In this document: in pieces, positions 10,801-18,946 of the stretch
How positions within the stretch are numbered: position 1 is the stretch's first letter
Layout: each line of letters starts with the position of its first letter
Assembly (NCBI GenBank): GCA_963793465.1
Contig: CAWCAJ010000005.1
Coordinates: 930,001-994,000 of the forward strand
Source: CAJQPP01 sp963793465
Lineage (GTDB): Bacteria > Planctomycetota > Planctomycetia > Pirellulales > Pirellulaceae
Reading direction: 5' to 3'
Length of the DNA stretch: 64,000 nucleotides
The notes under the pieces: generated by a model
Databases searched by the model: none
Told to the model about the DNA's origin: nothing
What the model saw: only the letters and a program-made list of their open reading frames with translations
Position numbers and translations under genes: made by a program

Positions 10801-11210
10801 GCTTCGATCTCGGGTCGTTGCTGGGCCGTGAATTGCTGGACGCTTGGCAACGTTCGCCGTTGCTCTTCCAGCTGCGCCGTCTCATTGGGAGCGGACGTGA
10901 TCGCCAAGCGGTATTGATCCGCCTTGGCTTTGTGGACCGCCTGTTTTTTCAAGAGGTCCAGAGCGGTCTGGTATTTGGCCAGCACGGAATCCTTGATCGG
11001 AGCTTCCAAACCGGTATCGGCGGTGATGGCGGCCATTTGGGCGGCCACGCTTTCCACCGTCAGTTCGGGGCCATCCTGCGGTATGGCCTCCTGAACCGTG
11101 CTTCCGGGCAATTGGGTCGACGGAGTATTCTGAGCGTCCACGGCACGACAGGTCACCATCGCGGTCATGATCAAAACCGGCAAAAATACTTTTTTCAGGT
11201 CGCTTTTCAT
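7830..11210 (-). CDS. Large mechanosensitive ion channel, MscK/KefA-like
   Basis: At 1126 residues this matches the long MscK/MscM type rather than MscS (about 290). The order is a signal peptide (about 1-26), an extended periplasmic region rich in Gln/Glu/Leu heptads (about 60-360, coiled coil), a cluster of inner-membrane helices (about 500-760), and a C-terminal MscS domain (about 860-1110). The MscS domain has the pore helix with LSVGLGFGLQEVVANFVCG, then the beta-domain signature FERPVRVGDIV and the VPNKNLITGTILNW block. It would open on membrane tension during hypo-osmotic shock. It stands alone on the minus strand. No kinase or potassium-sensing domain was seen. Confidence 0.92.
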   Translation of the reverse strand: MKSDLKKVFLPVLIMTAMVTCRAVDAQNTPSTQLPGSTVQEAIPQDGPELTVESVAAQMAAITADTGLEAPIKDSVLAKYQTALDLLKKQAVHKAKADQYRLAITSAPNETAQLEEQRRTLPSVQQFTAQQRPEIEALNSQAIQQRVEAEKTSLSVMKGKLEGLLEEQALLEKRRTEVIERLPIAQKELAQTIASLDAPEMAADPTSPGRSADRLGLQAREMQLRNEIEMLKQEQLSQSVRENLQKVKVDLLKRQIENAEAIQQLLVSTKNQQLKNEAQILFEEADAIYNRASDEPELQTLALDVKSLIGELEGVVRQQAPVARSLQDLGARLTRLEEEFDFIEAQLELGGKGEVIGQLLFELQSRILQRGTNADLTANLPDLDGTRLANLELGRNELEQRQIERELPEDAPADLKRLIAIRATVLDKLAGEYKSLMSGLSEIAQDNQAYQEDAEKGLRYVREQLFWIQSYPPVSWKTISDLPRGMRQISVIEIWKPLTDSIARTARNRPIIFFGVLAIVFGLIATRSRQILALQNLEQPTRRISTDRYLLSVKALFWTVLLSSPVALLFLLVWWSIAPDTRAGRWGWAVANASLYAALVIFLATFIAELGRPKGLGRVHFGWRSEITNKIRRKSVLFSVLFLPFMLLAVSTAQSDLYAASVGRVCFIVSQLIVLAFVWYLFGSPRGLLAKQTVEEVSTLFSQTRFIWYPVVLTLPVALIVLAGLGYFMTALFLSLEFFTTLAIIVAGTLAYHMAVRWYSLKARKLALSEALQRRQARLESAAARDGQDSSSELVTVHPEEEIQVDLGVLGDQTRHLLRMLTTLGVIVALAFLWANTIPVLAALEKTTLVGGFSLLSLVQAILVTIVTAVAAQNLPGLLELSILRSKTIDAGTRFAIARLCQYTLLAAGLAALFAILRIDWSKLGWIAAALSVGLGFGLQEVVANFVCGLILLFERPVRVGDIVTLENTTGTVTRIQMRATTITNWERQELIVPNKNLITGTILNWTLSTSICRIVLPVGVAYGTNTDKARQIMLDTALDHPNVLDDPRPFTTFEEFADSSMTLRLLCFIPNLDERLKLISDLHTEIDQRFNAAGIVIAFPQLDLRIRNSQELAEQEFPEQHGNVR

Positions 11211-11563
11211 CTCAAATACCGAAAACAGACTTCATCCATGTGCTGACGCACGCCGCCTGGCTCGCCGCCAAGCCACTGCCCCATTGAAACCGTTTTAGAC
11301 TGGTCCACAACAGGGTTCCTGGCATTTCCCACGCAAAGATGGGTCAAAATCGGGTAGATACCAGCCGTTTGGCCGATCCAGTCCAGATTCCTGCGATATT
11401 ATCGAAGGAAGCCATGGCAAGACACGGTGCCGAACAACGGCCATTCAGAAAATCCAGAAATTCCGGCACGATCTCTTTTTGCCGGCCTTTAAGCGGGCCG
11501 ATCGAAAATTTCGACCGGCAACCACAAAACCCAGTTCGCTGTTCATCAGACCAAAGGAATATC
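11211..11563. other. Intergenic gap between mscK-like gene and first usp gene
   Basis: This gap of 353 bases separates divergent genes and should hold promoters for both. I see no open frame with protein-like composition. The only notable feature is a short palindrome, tcgaaaatttcga, near 11505. Confidence 0.5.
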
Positions 11564-12052
11564 ATGTATTCAAAAATTTTGCACCCGACGGACTTCTCAC
11601 CGGAAAGCCTGCCTGCGCTGGAAGCAGCACATGATCTGGCAGCGGGAGTAGGTGCTCAGCTGATTGTCTGTTTTTTGGCAAATCCACCTTTGGCGGCCCG
11701 CGGTGATACGTTAACGGACCCCGGCACCGGCGTGACTCGCGATATCGCTGCGGAACTGGAGACTTTGCACCCCGCCGTCCGAAGCGTCGAGCGGGATCTC
11801 CAGATCCTGATTACGGAAAAGTCCACGGGCATCAAAAAGCTGTTGAAATTCCTGGAAGAGATGGGGGCCGATCTTCTGGTTTTGGGGATGCATCGGCGAA
11901 CGGGAATTGCCGGATGGTGGGGAACCAGTATTACCGAAGAAGTCGTGCGGAATTCGCATTGCGACGTACTGGTTGCCAAACGCCACGATGCGCAGAAAGA
12001 GTCCGCTGAACAGGATCATGGATTGATCGACGAGGATTCCTCCTCACCTTGA
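11564..12052 (+). CDS. Universal stress protein (UspA family), single domain
   Basis: The ATG at 11564 follows aaaggaat and starts the standard Usp strand MYSKILHPTDFS. A longer frame from 11339 adds over 70 non-conserved residues and is rejected. The 162-residue product has the alpha/beta Usp fold: ILHPTDFS, a middle region with ITEKSTGIKKLLKFLEEMGADLLVLGMH, and a C-terminal GTSITEEVVRNSHCDVLVAK. The ATP-binding loop (G-2x-G-9x-G-S/T) is only partly kept (GMHRRTG, then GTS), so nucleotide binding is uncertain. An acidic tail of about 20 residues follows the fold. A second usp gene lies 230 bases downstream on the same strand. Confidence 0.88.
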   Translation: MYSKILHPTDFSPESLPALEAAHDLAAGVGAQLIVCFLANPPLAARGDTLTDPGTGVTRDIAAELETLHPAVRSVERDLQILITEKSTGIKKLLKFLEEMGADLLVLGMHRRTGIAGWWGTSITEEVVRNSHCDVLVAKRHDAQKESAEQDHGLIDEDSSSP

Positions 12053-12060
12053 GCGGCCGC

Positions 12061-12084
12061 AAACGCCCATCCAAACGCCCATCC
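12061..12084. repeat. 12-bp perfect direct repeat, two copies
   Basis: The unit aaacgcccatcc is present twice in tandem just after the first usp gene. The remaining 200 bases before the next gene hold nothing recognisable. Confidence 0.8.
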
Positions 12085-12283
12085 AACGGCCGATCCGGTT
12101 GCTTGACGCCGGCGCGGGGACTTGGAACGGAATGCCGGTAACGTTTAACATAAGAAATCTGGCGACAACGGGTGCCGTATTGGCGGGCTTGCATTGGCAT
12201 CGCTTGCCGCACCGGACCAGCAAGTTCCGTTCGGAATTCCGTTGTACGCGAACCCATTACCCCACCCCTGCGATGATAGGTCC

Positions 12284-13150
12284 ATGTCAATCTACGAACA
12301 CCCGGCCACCGCCATTTTGCATCCCACGGATTTCTCGGAAACCAGCGCAGCCGCATTTGACCATGCCCTGGCCATTTCTATCCGCAACAAAGCCGAATTA
12401 ACGATCTTGCACGTGGTTCCTGACCCCGAGACCGAAGTGCCCTGGCACGAATATCCATCCGTTCGCAAGACTCTGGAACGTTGGGGAAGACTGCAGGGGG
12501 AAGCTTCGCGGAGCGGTGTTGCCAAGAAACTTGGCGTCAAGATCCGCAAGGCGGTTGGCTTTGGCAAGGATGTCATTGAATCCATTGTTGACTATACACA
12601 ATTCCATGATATCGATCTGATCGTGATGGCGACCAACGAGAATCGCGAACATCCTTTATGGATGCAGGAACACGTTTCAACACCCGTATCAGAGAAATCG
12701 AAATTGCCTACCCTGTTCGTGCCGAATGAAATCGAGGGTTGCGTTTCCAGGGAAGATGGGACGATCTCTTTGAATCGGGTATTGATTCCTGTTGACCATG
12801 CTCCCAATTCTCAACCCGTGCTGCAGCGACTGGCCTGGGCTAAAGCCAGGATCGGTGGCGAAACAGCCGATGTCACACTATTGCATGTCGGTGCCGAAGA
12901 CGAGTTCCCGGAAGTGCAACCGCCGCCGGATGCCAACTGTCGTTGGACACGCATGACACGCAGCGGGCACGCGGCTACCGAGATCGTGGCGGCGGCTGAA
13001 GAATTGGCGGTGGACGCCATCGCCATGGTCACGGAAGGGAAGCGGGGTTTCTGGGACGCTTTGCGGGGCAGCACCGTGCAGCGAGTCCTGAAAAAGGCTC
13101 CCTGTCTGGTATTTACGATGCCGGCGGACTCAAAGGGTCTGCCAGGATGA
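12284..13150 (+). CDS. Tandem-domain universal stress protein
   Basis: The ATG at 12284 begins MSIYEHPATAILHPTDFS, the usual Usp first strand. The 30 residues upstream in the same frame look non-coding. The protein has 288 residues with two Usp domains. Domain one (about 8-150) ends in KSKLPTLFVPN and has a degenerate nucleotide loop. Domain two (about 165-285) starts SLNRVLIPVDHAPNSQPVLQ and keeps GSTVQRVLKKAPCLVF. These proteins are generally induced by starvation, hypoxia or oxidative stress. Its position after another usp gene suggests a small stress locus. Confidence 0.85.
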   Translation: MSIYEHPATAILHPTDFSETSAAAFDHALAISIRNKAELTILHVVPDPETEVPWHEYPSVRKTLERWGRLQGEASRSGVAKKLGVKIRKAVGFGKDVIESIVDYTQFHDIDLIVMATNENREHPLWMQEHVSTPVSEKSKLPTLFVPNEIEGCVSREDGTISLNRVLIPVDHAPNSQPVLQRLAWAKARIGGETADVTLLHVGAEDEFPEVQPPPDANCRWTRMTRSGHAATEIVAAAEELAVDAIAMVTEGKRGFWDALRGSTVQRVLKKAPCLVFTMPADSKGLPG

Positions 13151-13446
13151 GGCTCAGCGTTTCCGCTGACAATTGCCTTCTGCCCGGCCGTCTTCTGCCC
13201 GGCCGCTTCGGCAAACGGGAGTCGCGGATCCCCTTCCTGCGTTGATCGATCACGGTCGCCAGGACGGTTGCTAGGGCTGACTTATCCAGCCATCAGCCTG
13301 GAATCCCCGCACGGATTATTGCCAACGATCTGACCAACACGTGCCGGGACTTCATGCGGCAGTTTGATGGTGTTGCGGGAACTCGGGTCCGCAAACCGCG
13401 GAATTCCGAGTTCAGGCGACCCCGGCTCCGGTTCCCGGGGAGACCC
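13151..13446. other. Intergenic gap, convergent genes
   Basis: Nearly 300 bases lie between the tandem usp gene and the end of the barrel gene. It contains a short repeated tgcccggccg motif near 13180-13205. I see no gene or convincing terminator. Confidence 0.5.
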
Positions 13447-15216
13447 CTAACGCAGGACTCCCATATAGAAACTGAAGACCTGCTCGTCGTCTGTATCGGC
13501 ACTGTTGACCGGGAAAGCAAAGTCAAACGCCAATGGGGCTCCCCCCGCTCCACCCACCGGCATGTGGACACGGAATCCAAAGCCAGGTGCGATACGGAAG
13601 TTCTCACTATTGATTTCGATATCCTGCTCCACCGTACCAAAGTCGCAGAAAAATACGCCTTTGAACATGTCGTCGGCCGTGATCGGGAATGTATATTCCA
13701 GGGTGTTGAGCCACTGGAACTGACCCCCTACCCGGACACCACCTTGCATGGGCGAGGCCCCGCGAAAGTCGTATCCACGCAAGGTTGAAAATCCGCCAGC
13801 GAAGTAATTCTCGTAAATGGGTGTAGCGCTACCCGAGACACCCAATCGGGTACCAAAACTGAGCGTATGTCGCCCGGAACCATCGGGTCGTTGCGTTACC
13901 AGGAAATAACGGCGGTAATCCAGGTCGCCACGCGGATAATCGAAGTCTCCAAAGCCCTGGTTGTAGGTCAGTTCCAGGTAAGATCCGGCGGAGGCCATGA
14001 AGGGATGGTCGCGGGTATCATTGATCAGGCTGAATTGGGCCAGGTACAAGGCATTCTCTCCCAGCACCGCGTTCAACGATGGAGACGTGTCCACCCGGGG
14101 ATCGTGGATATCAACCTCTTCCATTCGTAAACCGGCGCTGAAGGATAAATCCGGCGTCAGGCGATAACCCAGGCTGAAGCGTCCTCCGATCCGTTGTTCG
14201 TCCCAGTCAAAATACCTGCGATCGAAGAAATAGGCGCTGGCAGAAAAACTGACCTGCGAATCAAAAAGATAAGGTTCGGTGAAACTCACCAAATATCGCT
14301 GCACTTCGTTGCCAGGCACCAACTCCAGACGGAAACCCTGGCCGCGACCTCGCCAGGCGGTGCCATCGATGACCTCCTGCAGGCTGCGGGGGAATCCCAG
14401 AATATCAAAGTTCCTTTCGTCAATGATGATCTGACCCACCAGGCCACTATTCGAGTTGTAGGCAGCTCCGAAGGTCATCTTGCCGGTCTGTGTTTCCCGG
14501 ACCAGCACATCGATATCGGCGAAGTTGGGTTGTACATAATTGCTGGGTGGGGCTGTGTTGTCAAAGTAGCCCGGTACTTGGTTTACGCTACCATTGGGAG
14601 CCACCATGACTGGCGATGCTCCATTTTGTTGAGGAGCGGGTGGGTACAACGTGGCGTTGGGCGGGGCCTGGGTTGCTGGGCCGCTTTGGTAGGTTGTTTG
14701 ATAGCCAGGATCCTGGCCTCGCATGACGGGTTGAGTCTCTTCGATCAGAGTGCCATCGCCCAAACCATCGCCCAAACCATCGCCCAGGCCATCGCCCAAA
14801 CCAGTCAGTTCTCCGATTTTTCCCTCGACCAACACGCCACGTCCTGCAGGCGTGGTGATCTCAGCTGGCGGATGGACGACAACCCGAGGAGGGCTACCCG
14901 CCGACGAAGGCGAACCATCGGCGAATAACTGTGAGCCGTCAATTAACCGGGTGCGTTGGCGCTGGGTGCTGGGTGATTCCGTGCCGTCGGTCGTGGCGAC
15001 GGATACGGTATCCGTGTTACCCGTCGACGAACCTGGTGTGAGCGAGTTCCCATCGGGTGTTCCCGCCGATGGCTGCATGTTCGTGGATGCGATTGGTTTC
15101 CAGGGCTGTTCAATCCACTTGGGGGATGTCGAGGCACAGCCGGAAAATACAACCGCGACCAGAACAGCGATCATGGCAGGGCGAATAGTCCGAGTTGGCA
15201 ATTCGGTGAATTCCAT
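13447..15216 (-). CDS. BamA-type outer-membrane barrel, separate lipoprotein-signal gene
   Basis: This is the 589-residue barrel half of a BamA/Omp85 protein. The N-terminus has basic residues, a hydrophobic core and a possible lipobox (VVFSGC, about residues 23-28). A Ser/Thr/Pro/Gly-rich linker follows, including a GLGDG repeat and a PPAPQQNGASP-type stretch. The 16-strand-like domain (about 230-589) contains GLVGQIIIDERNFDILGFPR, LINDTRDHPF, the Omp85 signature LRGYDFRGASP and a C-terminal FSFYMGVLR. No complete POTRA domain is present, only a leftover GSQLFADGSPSS segment resembling the end of the upstream POTRA gene. It lies 58 bases downstream of that gene, same strand, surely co-transcribed. 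Role: insertion of outer-membrane proteins, presumably together with the POTRA protein. Confidence 0.85.
   Translation of the reverse strand: MEFTELPTRTIRPAMIAVLVAVVFSGCASTSPKWIEQPWKPIASTNMQPSAGTPDGNSLTPGSSTGNTDTVSVATTDGTESPSTQRQRTRLIDGSQLFADGSPSSAGSPPRVVVHPPAEITTPAGRGVLVEGKIGELTGLGDGLGDGLGDGLGDGTLIEETQPVMRGQDPGYQTTYQSGPATQAPPNATLYPPAPQQNGASPVMVAPNGSVNQVPGYFDNTAPPSNYVQPNFADIDVLVRETQTGKMTFGAAYNSNSGLVGQIIIDERNFDILGFPRSLQEVIDGTAWRGRGQGFRLELVPGNEVQRYLVSFTEPYLFDSQVSFSASAYFFDRRYFDWDEQRIGGRFSLGYRLTPDLSFSAGLRMEEVDIHDPRVDTSPSLNAVLGENALYLAQFSLINDTRDHPFMASAGSYLELTYNQGFGDFDYPRGDLDYRRYFLVTQRPDGSGRHTLSFGTRLGVSGSATPIYENYFAGGFSTLRGYDFRGASPMQGGVRVGGQFQWLNTLEYTFPITADDMFKGVFFCDFGTVEQDIEINSENFRIAPGFGFRVHMPVGGAGGAPLAFDFAFPVNSADTDDEQVFSFYMGVLR
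14753..14800. repeat. 12-bp in-frame tandem repeat in the barrel gene linker
   Basis: The unit ccatcgcccaaa is present four times, the third copy with two changes. On the coding strand it gives repeated Gly-Leu-Gly-Asp units in the flexible linker. Confidence 0.9.
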
Positions 15217-15274
15217 AGTCGAGTCAGTTCCGTTGGCAGTCCGTGGGGGATGTTGGTTTCGATGGTTGGCTGGC

Positions 15275-16759
15275 CTAACGCCGTTGCGCCGTTCTTTCCA
15301 GCTCTTGCACTTCCGGCGTTTTCACAACCACCCGCGGAGGATTGCCGGGTGACGAGGGTGATCCGTCGGCGAACAGTTGAGACCCCACCAGACGACGTTC
15401 CGCATCGCGTAACAGTCGTGAGTCAATCAGGTCCCCGGGTCGCAGTCCGAGGCGATTGTGCACGACCTGACGCTGCGTGACACCGTAGTCCCCCTCAATG
15501 ACCACATTGATCTCGCCAACCCGATACTGCTGGCCTTCTGCGATGTTGTAGACCAGATCCAACATCCCCGGTTCTTCCAAAAACCGGGGCTCCGCCTGCA
15601 CTTTCGCGAAAACGTATCCCTGGCTGCCATACAGGTCTTCCAGACGCCGTACGTCTTCATTCATCTTGGCGGCGTTGAATTCCGGCATCGACTCGTCGGC
15701 TTTCAGCTTGACGACGGTGTTCAACTGTTGCGTGTCATAGGTTTCGTTACCAATAAAGGACACGTTGCGAATCCGGTATCGAGGTCCTTCGTTGACGATA
15801 TAACGCACCGTCAACCAGTTTCCTCCTTCATTCTCCACCAACTCCCGACCGATACGGGCGTTGAAGAAACCCAGGCTGCGGTAATAGGACTCCAGACGCA
15901 GCTTGTCCTGCTCCAGCTCTCGACGGTTCACTTTGCCGCCGATCAACCAGAGCATCCCGGGTTTGGTTTTGATAAAACTTCGAAGCCTGGCATCGCTGGC
16001 GATTTCATTGCCCTGAAAATCAACTTTGGCCACACGTTGCAGGGCGTCTTCGTGAATCAGGAATGTGACATTCTGATCACCCATCTCGTCACCTTCGATA
16101 ATGGTGACCTGCGTTTTGGGGTAGCCCTTTTCTTCGTACAGATCTTCCAGACGCGTCTTGGCCATCTTGACAGCTTGCAAGTCCAGAGGCTGGCCGCCGG
16201 AGAGTCCAGTTTCGGTAGCCAGCTGCCGGTCGGGCAACGCCCGGTTGCCAATGTACCTGACTTCGTTGATGTAGGGCCGTTCTGAAATCTCGATGGTCAC
16301 CACGATCCCGTCACGCTGACGGTCAATATACGGACCGGTTACGCGACGAACCTGTTTCAGTTTCCAAAGCTCGTTAACGTCCTGTTGCAACAGGTCCGGG
16401 TCGAAGTAGCGTCCGGGGCGGGTACGAATTCGCCGCATGATTTCATGCTCGGCGAGAATCTGATTGCCCTTGATTTTGACCTGCTTGATGACCTGGGATC
16501 GTTCCACGACCTCCTCGGGCGTCGTTTTCCGATCCGCGTCCTCTGGCGTTTCCGCGGGCGGCATTTCCTGAGGCGGTTCCGAGGTGGGGGGAGCCAGCGC
16601 GGTCGGATCGGGACGGAAAGACCCCAGGTCCTGAAATCTCACGGTATCCACCAGAGAGGGGCCGCTGGCAACCGAGCCGTAGGGGCCCGAGGCGCATCCG
16701 CTAAGTACCAGGGAACCGATCGTGATCGAGATTCCCCACAGGGCATTTGAATTCATCAT
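15275..16759 (-). CDS. BamA POTRA-domain lipoprotein (five POTRA repeats, no barrel)
   Basis: This is the periplasmic half of a BamA protein in a separate gene. From the ATG at 16759 the product has 494 residues: a short signal with lipobox LVLSGC (about 18-23), a Pro-rich spacer, then five consecutive POTRA domains. Their first strands are VIKQVKIKGNQIL, YINEVRYIGNRAL, RVAKVDFQGNEI, YRIRNVSFIGNETY and YRVGEINVVIEGDYG. It ends soon after SQLFADGSPSSPGNPPRVVV, where a normal BamA would pass into linker and barrel. A longer frame to 16843 has no signal-like start and is less likely. The POTRA domains bind unfolded outer-membrane proteins arriving from SurA. The barrel is encoded immediately downstream. 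Confidence 0.85.
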   Translation of the reverse strand: MMNSNALWGISITIGSLVLSGCASGPYGSVASGPSLVDTVRFQDLGSFRPDPTALAPPTSEPPQEMPPAETPEDADRKTTPEEVVERSQVIKQVKIKGNQILAEHEIMRRIRTRPGRYFDPDLLQQDVNELWKLKQVRRVTGPYIDRQRDGIVVTIEISERPYINEVRYIGNRALPDRQLATETGLSGGQPLDLQAVKMAKTRLEDLYEEKGYPKTQVTIIEGDEMGDQNVTFLIHEDALQRVAKVDFQGNEIASDARLRSFIKTKPGMLWLIGGKVNRRELEQDKLRLESYYRSLGFFNARIGRELVENEGGNWLTVRYIVNEGPRYRIRNVSFIGNETYDTQQLNTVVKLKADESMPEFNAAKMNEDVRRLEDLYGSQGYVFAKVQAEPRFLEEPGMLDLVYNIAEGQQYRVGEINVVIEGDYGVTQRQVVHNRLGLRPGDLIDSRLLRDAERRLVGSQLFADGSPSSPGNPPRVVVKTPEVQELERTAQRR

Positions 16760-17152
16760 AAACGGCAATCCATTGCGTTTATTGATCGTGGACAGGTTGC
16801 AAGCGATCATGCTGTACGTGTTGTCAGCCCGCAGAGTTCCCATTTTCTGAAGAATGGGTGCGGTCGATTCGCGTTGATCGAGCGTGATTAGCTGATATGC
16901 GATGCCACCACAAGGGAAAAACGTACAGCACCCGATACGGCTAACCCCCTGCTGTCGCTGGTGTGATAGCAGGTGTGTGGGAGTAGCGCAGAACCTTCCT
17001 CTGCCCGGGATTGTTCACACCGTGACAGGCCAATGATGATGCCGGTCCATGGAACCCGCGTGGCACATGGAACCGACTGGACCGGGAAGGTTGCCCCAAT
17101 CCGGGTGGGCCGAATCCGGGGTCGGCCGAATCCGACTTTTAATTGGCTAGAG
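16760..17152. other. Intergenic gap upstream of the POTRA gene
   Basis: About 390 bases with no protein-like frame. It should contain the promoter of the bamA pair. Small direct repeats such as the ggccgaatccg motif near 17108-17134 are present. No riboswitch-like or terminator-like structure was evident by eye. Confidence 0.45.
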
Positions 17153-17240
17153 AGCGTTTCGTTTCGGTGGAGCGTGTTTTCTTAAAAGTCGCAGGGGAGA
17201 CAACGAGTATGGCACACGCCACATGCCTATGAGAATCGCA
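17153..17240. repeat. Dispersed intergenic element, copy A
   Basis: This starts gcgtttcgtttcgg and ends with a tggcacacg and atcgcac segment. It shares its beginning and end with the two better-matched elements at 54892 and 57932 but is more diverged in the middle. It sits directly at the 3' end of serA. Confidence 0.55.
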
Positions 17241-18908
17241 CTAGGAAAGCCACTCGGGCAACTCGCCGGCCGCCGGCAAGTGGATCATGTGTACGGAATC
17301 GATGCCATCGAATTGCACCACCTTGGCCAGTGCTTCCGGGGAGGCCGGGCTGTCCAGGTTCAATACGCCGATCGTGCGGTCACCCGTCTGGTCCACCCGG
17401 CCCACGGCCAACTGTGTGATGTTAACATCTTCATTCCCCAGGATGTCCCCCACATAACCGACCACGCCGGGAACATCGCGTGTCGACACAATCAGCAGGA
17501 TTCCGTCGATATAGGCATCCGTACGGTAGTCCCCTACCCCAATCAACCGGGGCATATCTTTACCAAAAACCGTAACCGACGCCTTGCGACTGATGCCTTC
17601 GCCGGTGACCGTGCCGCGAATCAGACCATGCAGGGAATCGTGTTTTTCATTGGTGGAAGTAGTGATTTCAATGCCTCGCTCCCGCGCCACTGCCTGCGCG
17701 TTCACGATGTTTACATTGGGCGAGGCCTTTTTCAACAAACCGGCGCAGAGGGATGAAGTCAGGATGCGATGGTCGATCGTGGATAGCTCACCAAAATACT
17801 CGATTGCTACTGATTCGATACCTCCGTCATGCCAGCCGGCCAGCATCACCCCCAGGCGATAGGAAGCATCCAGGTAGCCCTTCAAATCTTCCAGGGTCTT
17901 GGGATCGATCGCTGCCGTGTTCACGGCGCTTTTGATTTCACCCTTTAACAGGTAACCGATCAACAACTCGACGGCCTCGGTAGCAACCTGAATCTGTGCT
18001 TCATGGGTGCTGGCACCCAGGTGAGGTGTGCAGAGAACGCCATCCATCTTGAACAACGGACTGTCAGTGCACGGTTCCGTGGAGTACACATCCAGAGCCA
18101 CTCCGGCCAATTTGCCGGATTCCAGACCCCGTGCCAAAGCGGCTTCGTCGTAAATGCCTCCTCGTGCACAGTTGATCAGGCGGGCTCCGGGTTTCATGGC
18201 TGCGATCTCGGCATCGCTAATCAGTCCACGGGTTTCCTTGGTCAGGGGAGTGTGGACCGTCAAATAGTCAATCACCGGCAACAGGTCGGCTACCGAGGAC
18301 GCGGGCTGGATACCCAGGTTTTCAATTTGCACGTCGGAAAGAAAGGGGTCGAAACCGCAAACCTTCATGCCGAAAGCAGCGGCCCGTTTGGCGACCTCCT
18401 GACCAATTCGTCCCAGGCCAATGACGCCCAGGGTCTTGCCGCAAAGCTGGGTACCTTCAAATTTCTTGCGGTCCCATTGACCGGCAACCAGAGATGCGTG
18501 TGCTGGAGCCAGGCTACGCGAAAGTCCCAATACCAGGGCCATTGTATGTTCTGCCGTGCTGATCGTGTTTCCGGCCGGAGTATTCATCACCACGATGCCC
18601 AGCCGGGTGGCAGCCTCTTTGTCGATGTTGTCGGTACCCACACCCGCTCTGGTGATGGCCCGCAAGGTGGTGTTACCTTCCAGGGCTTCGGCGGTAATTT
18701 TTACTCCGCTGCGACAGACGGCTCCGTCGAAGCCCTCCAGGGCTTGCTGCAATTCGCTGCCAGACAAACCGGTTCTTACCTCGTACTCAATGCCGGGGGT
18801 ATCAGCCAGCATGCGCAGGCCTTCTTCCGCAATATTGTCCAGGACAATAATTCGCATGATGCGGTTGTCAGATTTTTTGCGGGGGTCCGCCACGGTAGTT
18901 GTCGACAT
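17241..18908 (-). CDS. serA: D-3-phosphoglycerate dehydrogenase
   Basis: This catalyses the NAD-dependent oxidation of 3-phosphoglycerate to 3-phosphohydroxypyruvate, the first step of serine synthesis. The product is 555 residues from 18908, or 538 from the ATG at 18857 where the family alignment begins (MRIIVLDNIAEEGL). It contains the dinucleotide-binding GLGRIGQEVAKRAA, the catalytic ARGG arginine, the glutamate in STEPC and the histidine in TPHLGASTHEAQ. An allosteric substrate-binding domain follows, and the C-terminal ACT domain begins near RLIGVGDYRTDAYIDG and GILLIVSTRDVPGVVGYVGD. This is the long form, as in mycobacteria and Bacillus, which is often serine-inhibited. It is 38 bases downstream of serC on the same strand, forming a serC-serA unit. 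Confidence 0.96.
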   Translation of the reverse strand: MSTTTVADPRKKSDNRIMRIIVLDNIAEEGLRMLADTPGIEYEVRTGLSGSELQQALEGFDGAVCRSGVKITAEALEGNTTLRAITRAGVGTDNIDKEAATRLGIVVMNTPAGNTISTAEHTMALVLGLSRSLAPAHASLVAGQWDRKKFEGTQLCGKTLGVIGLGRIGQEVAKRAAAFGMKVCGFDPFLSDVQIENLGIQPASSVADLLPVIDYLTVHTPLTKETRGLISDAEIAAMKPGARLINCARGGIYDEAALARGLESGKLAGVALDVYSTEPCTDSPLFKMDGVLCTPHLGASTHEAQIQVATEAVELLIGYLLKGEIKSAVNTAAIDPKTLEDLKGYLDASYRLGVMLAGWHDGGIESVAIEYFGELSTIDHRILTSSLCAGLLKKASPNVNIVNAQAVARERGIEITTSTNEKHDSLHGLIRGTVTGEGISRKASVTVFGKDMPRLIGVGDYRTDAYIDGILLIVSTRDVPGVVGYVGDILGNEDVNITQLAVGRVDQTGDRTIGVLNLDSPASPEALAKVVQFDGIDSVHMIHLPAAGELPEWLS

Positions 18909-18946
18909 GGTTGCATGGTTTGGGGTGAAAGGAATACCAGAAAAAA

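Noticed and set aside
11505..11517. Palindrome as an operator upstream of usp
   Set aside because: Too short and isolated to assign a regulator.
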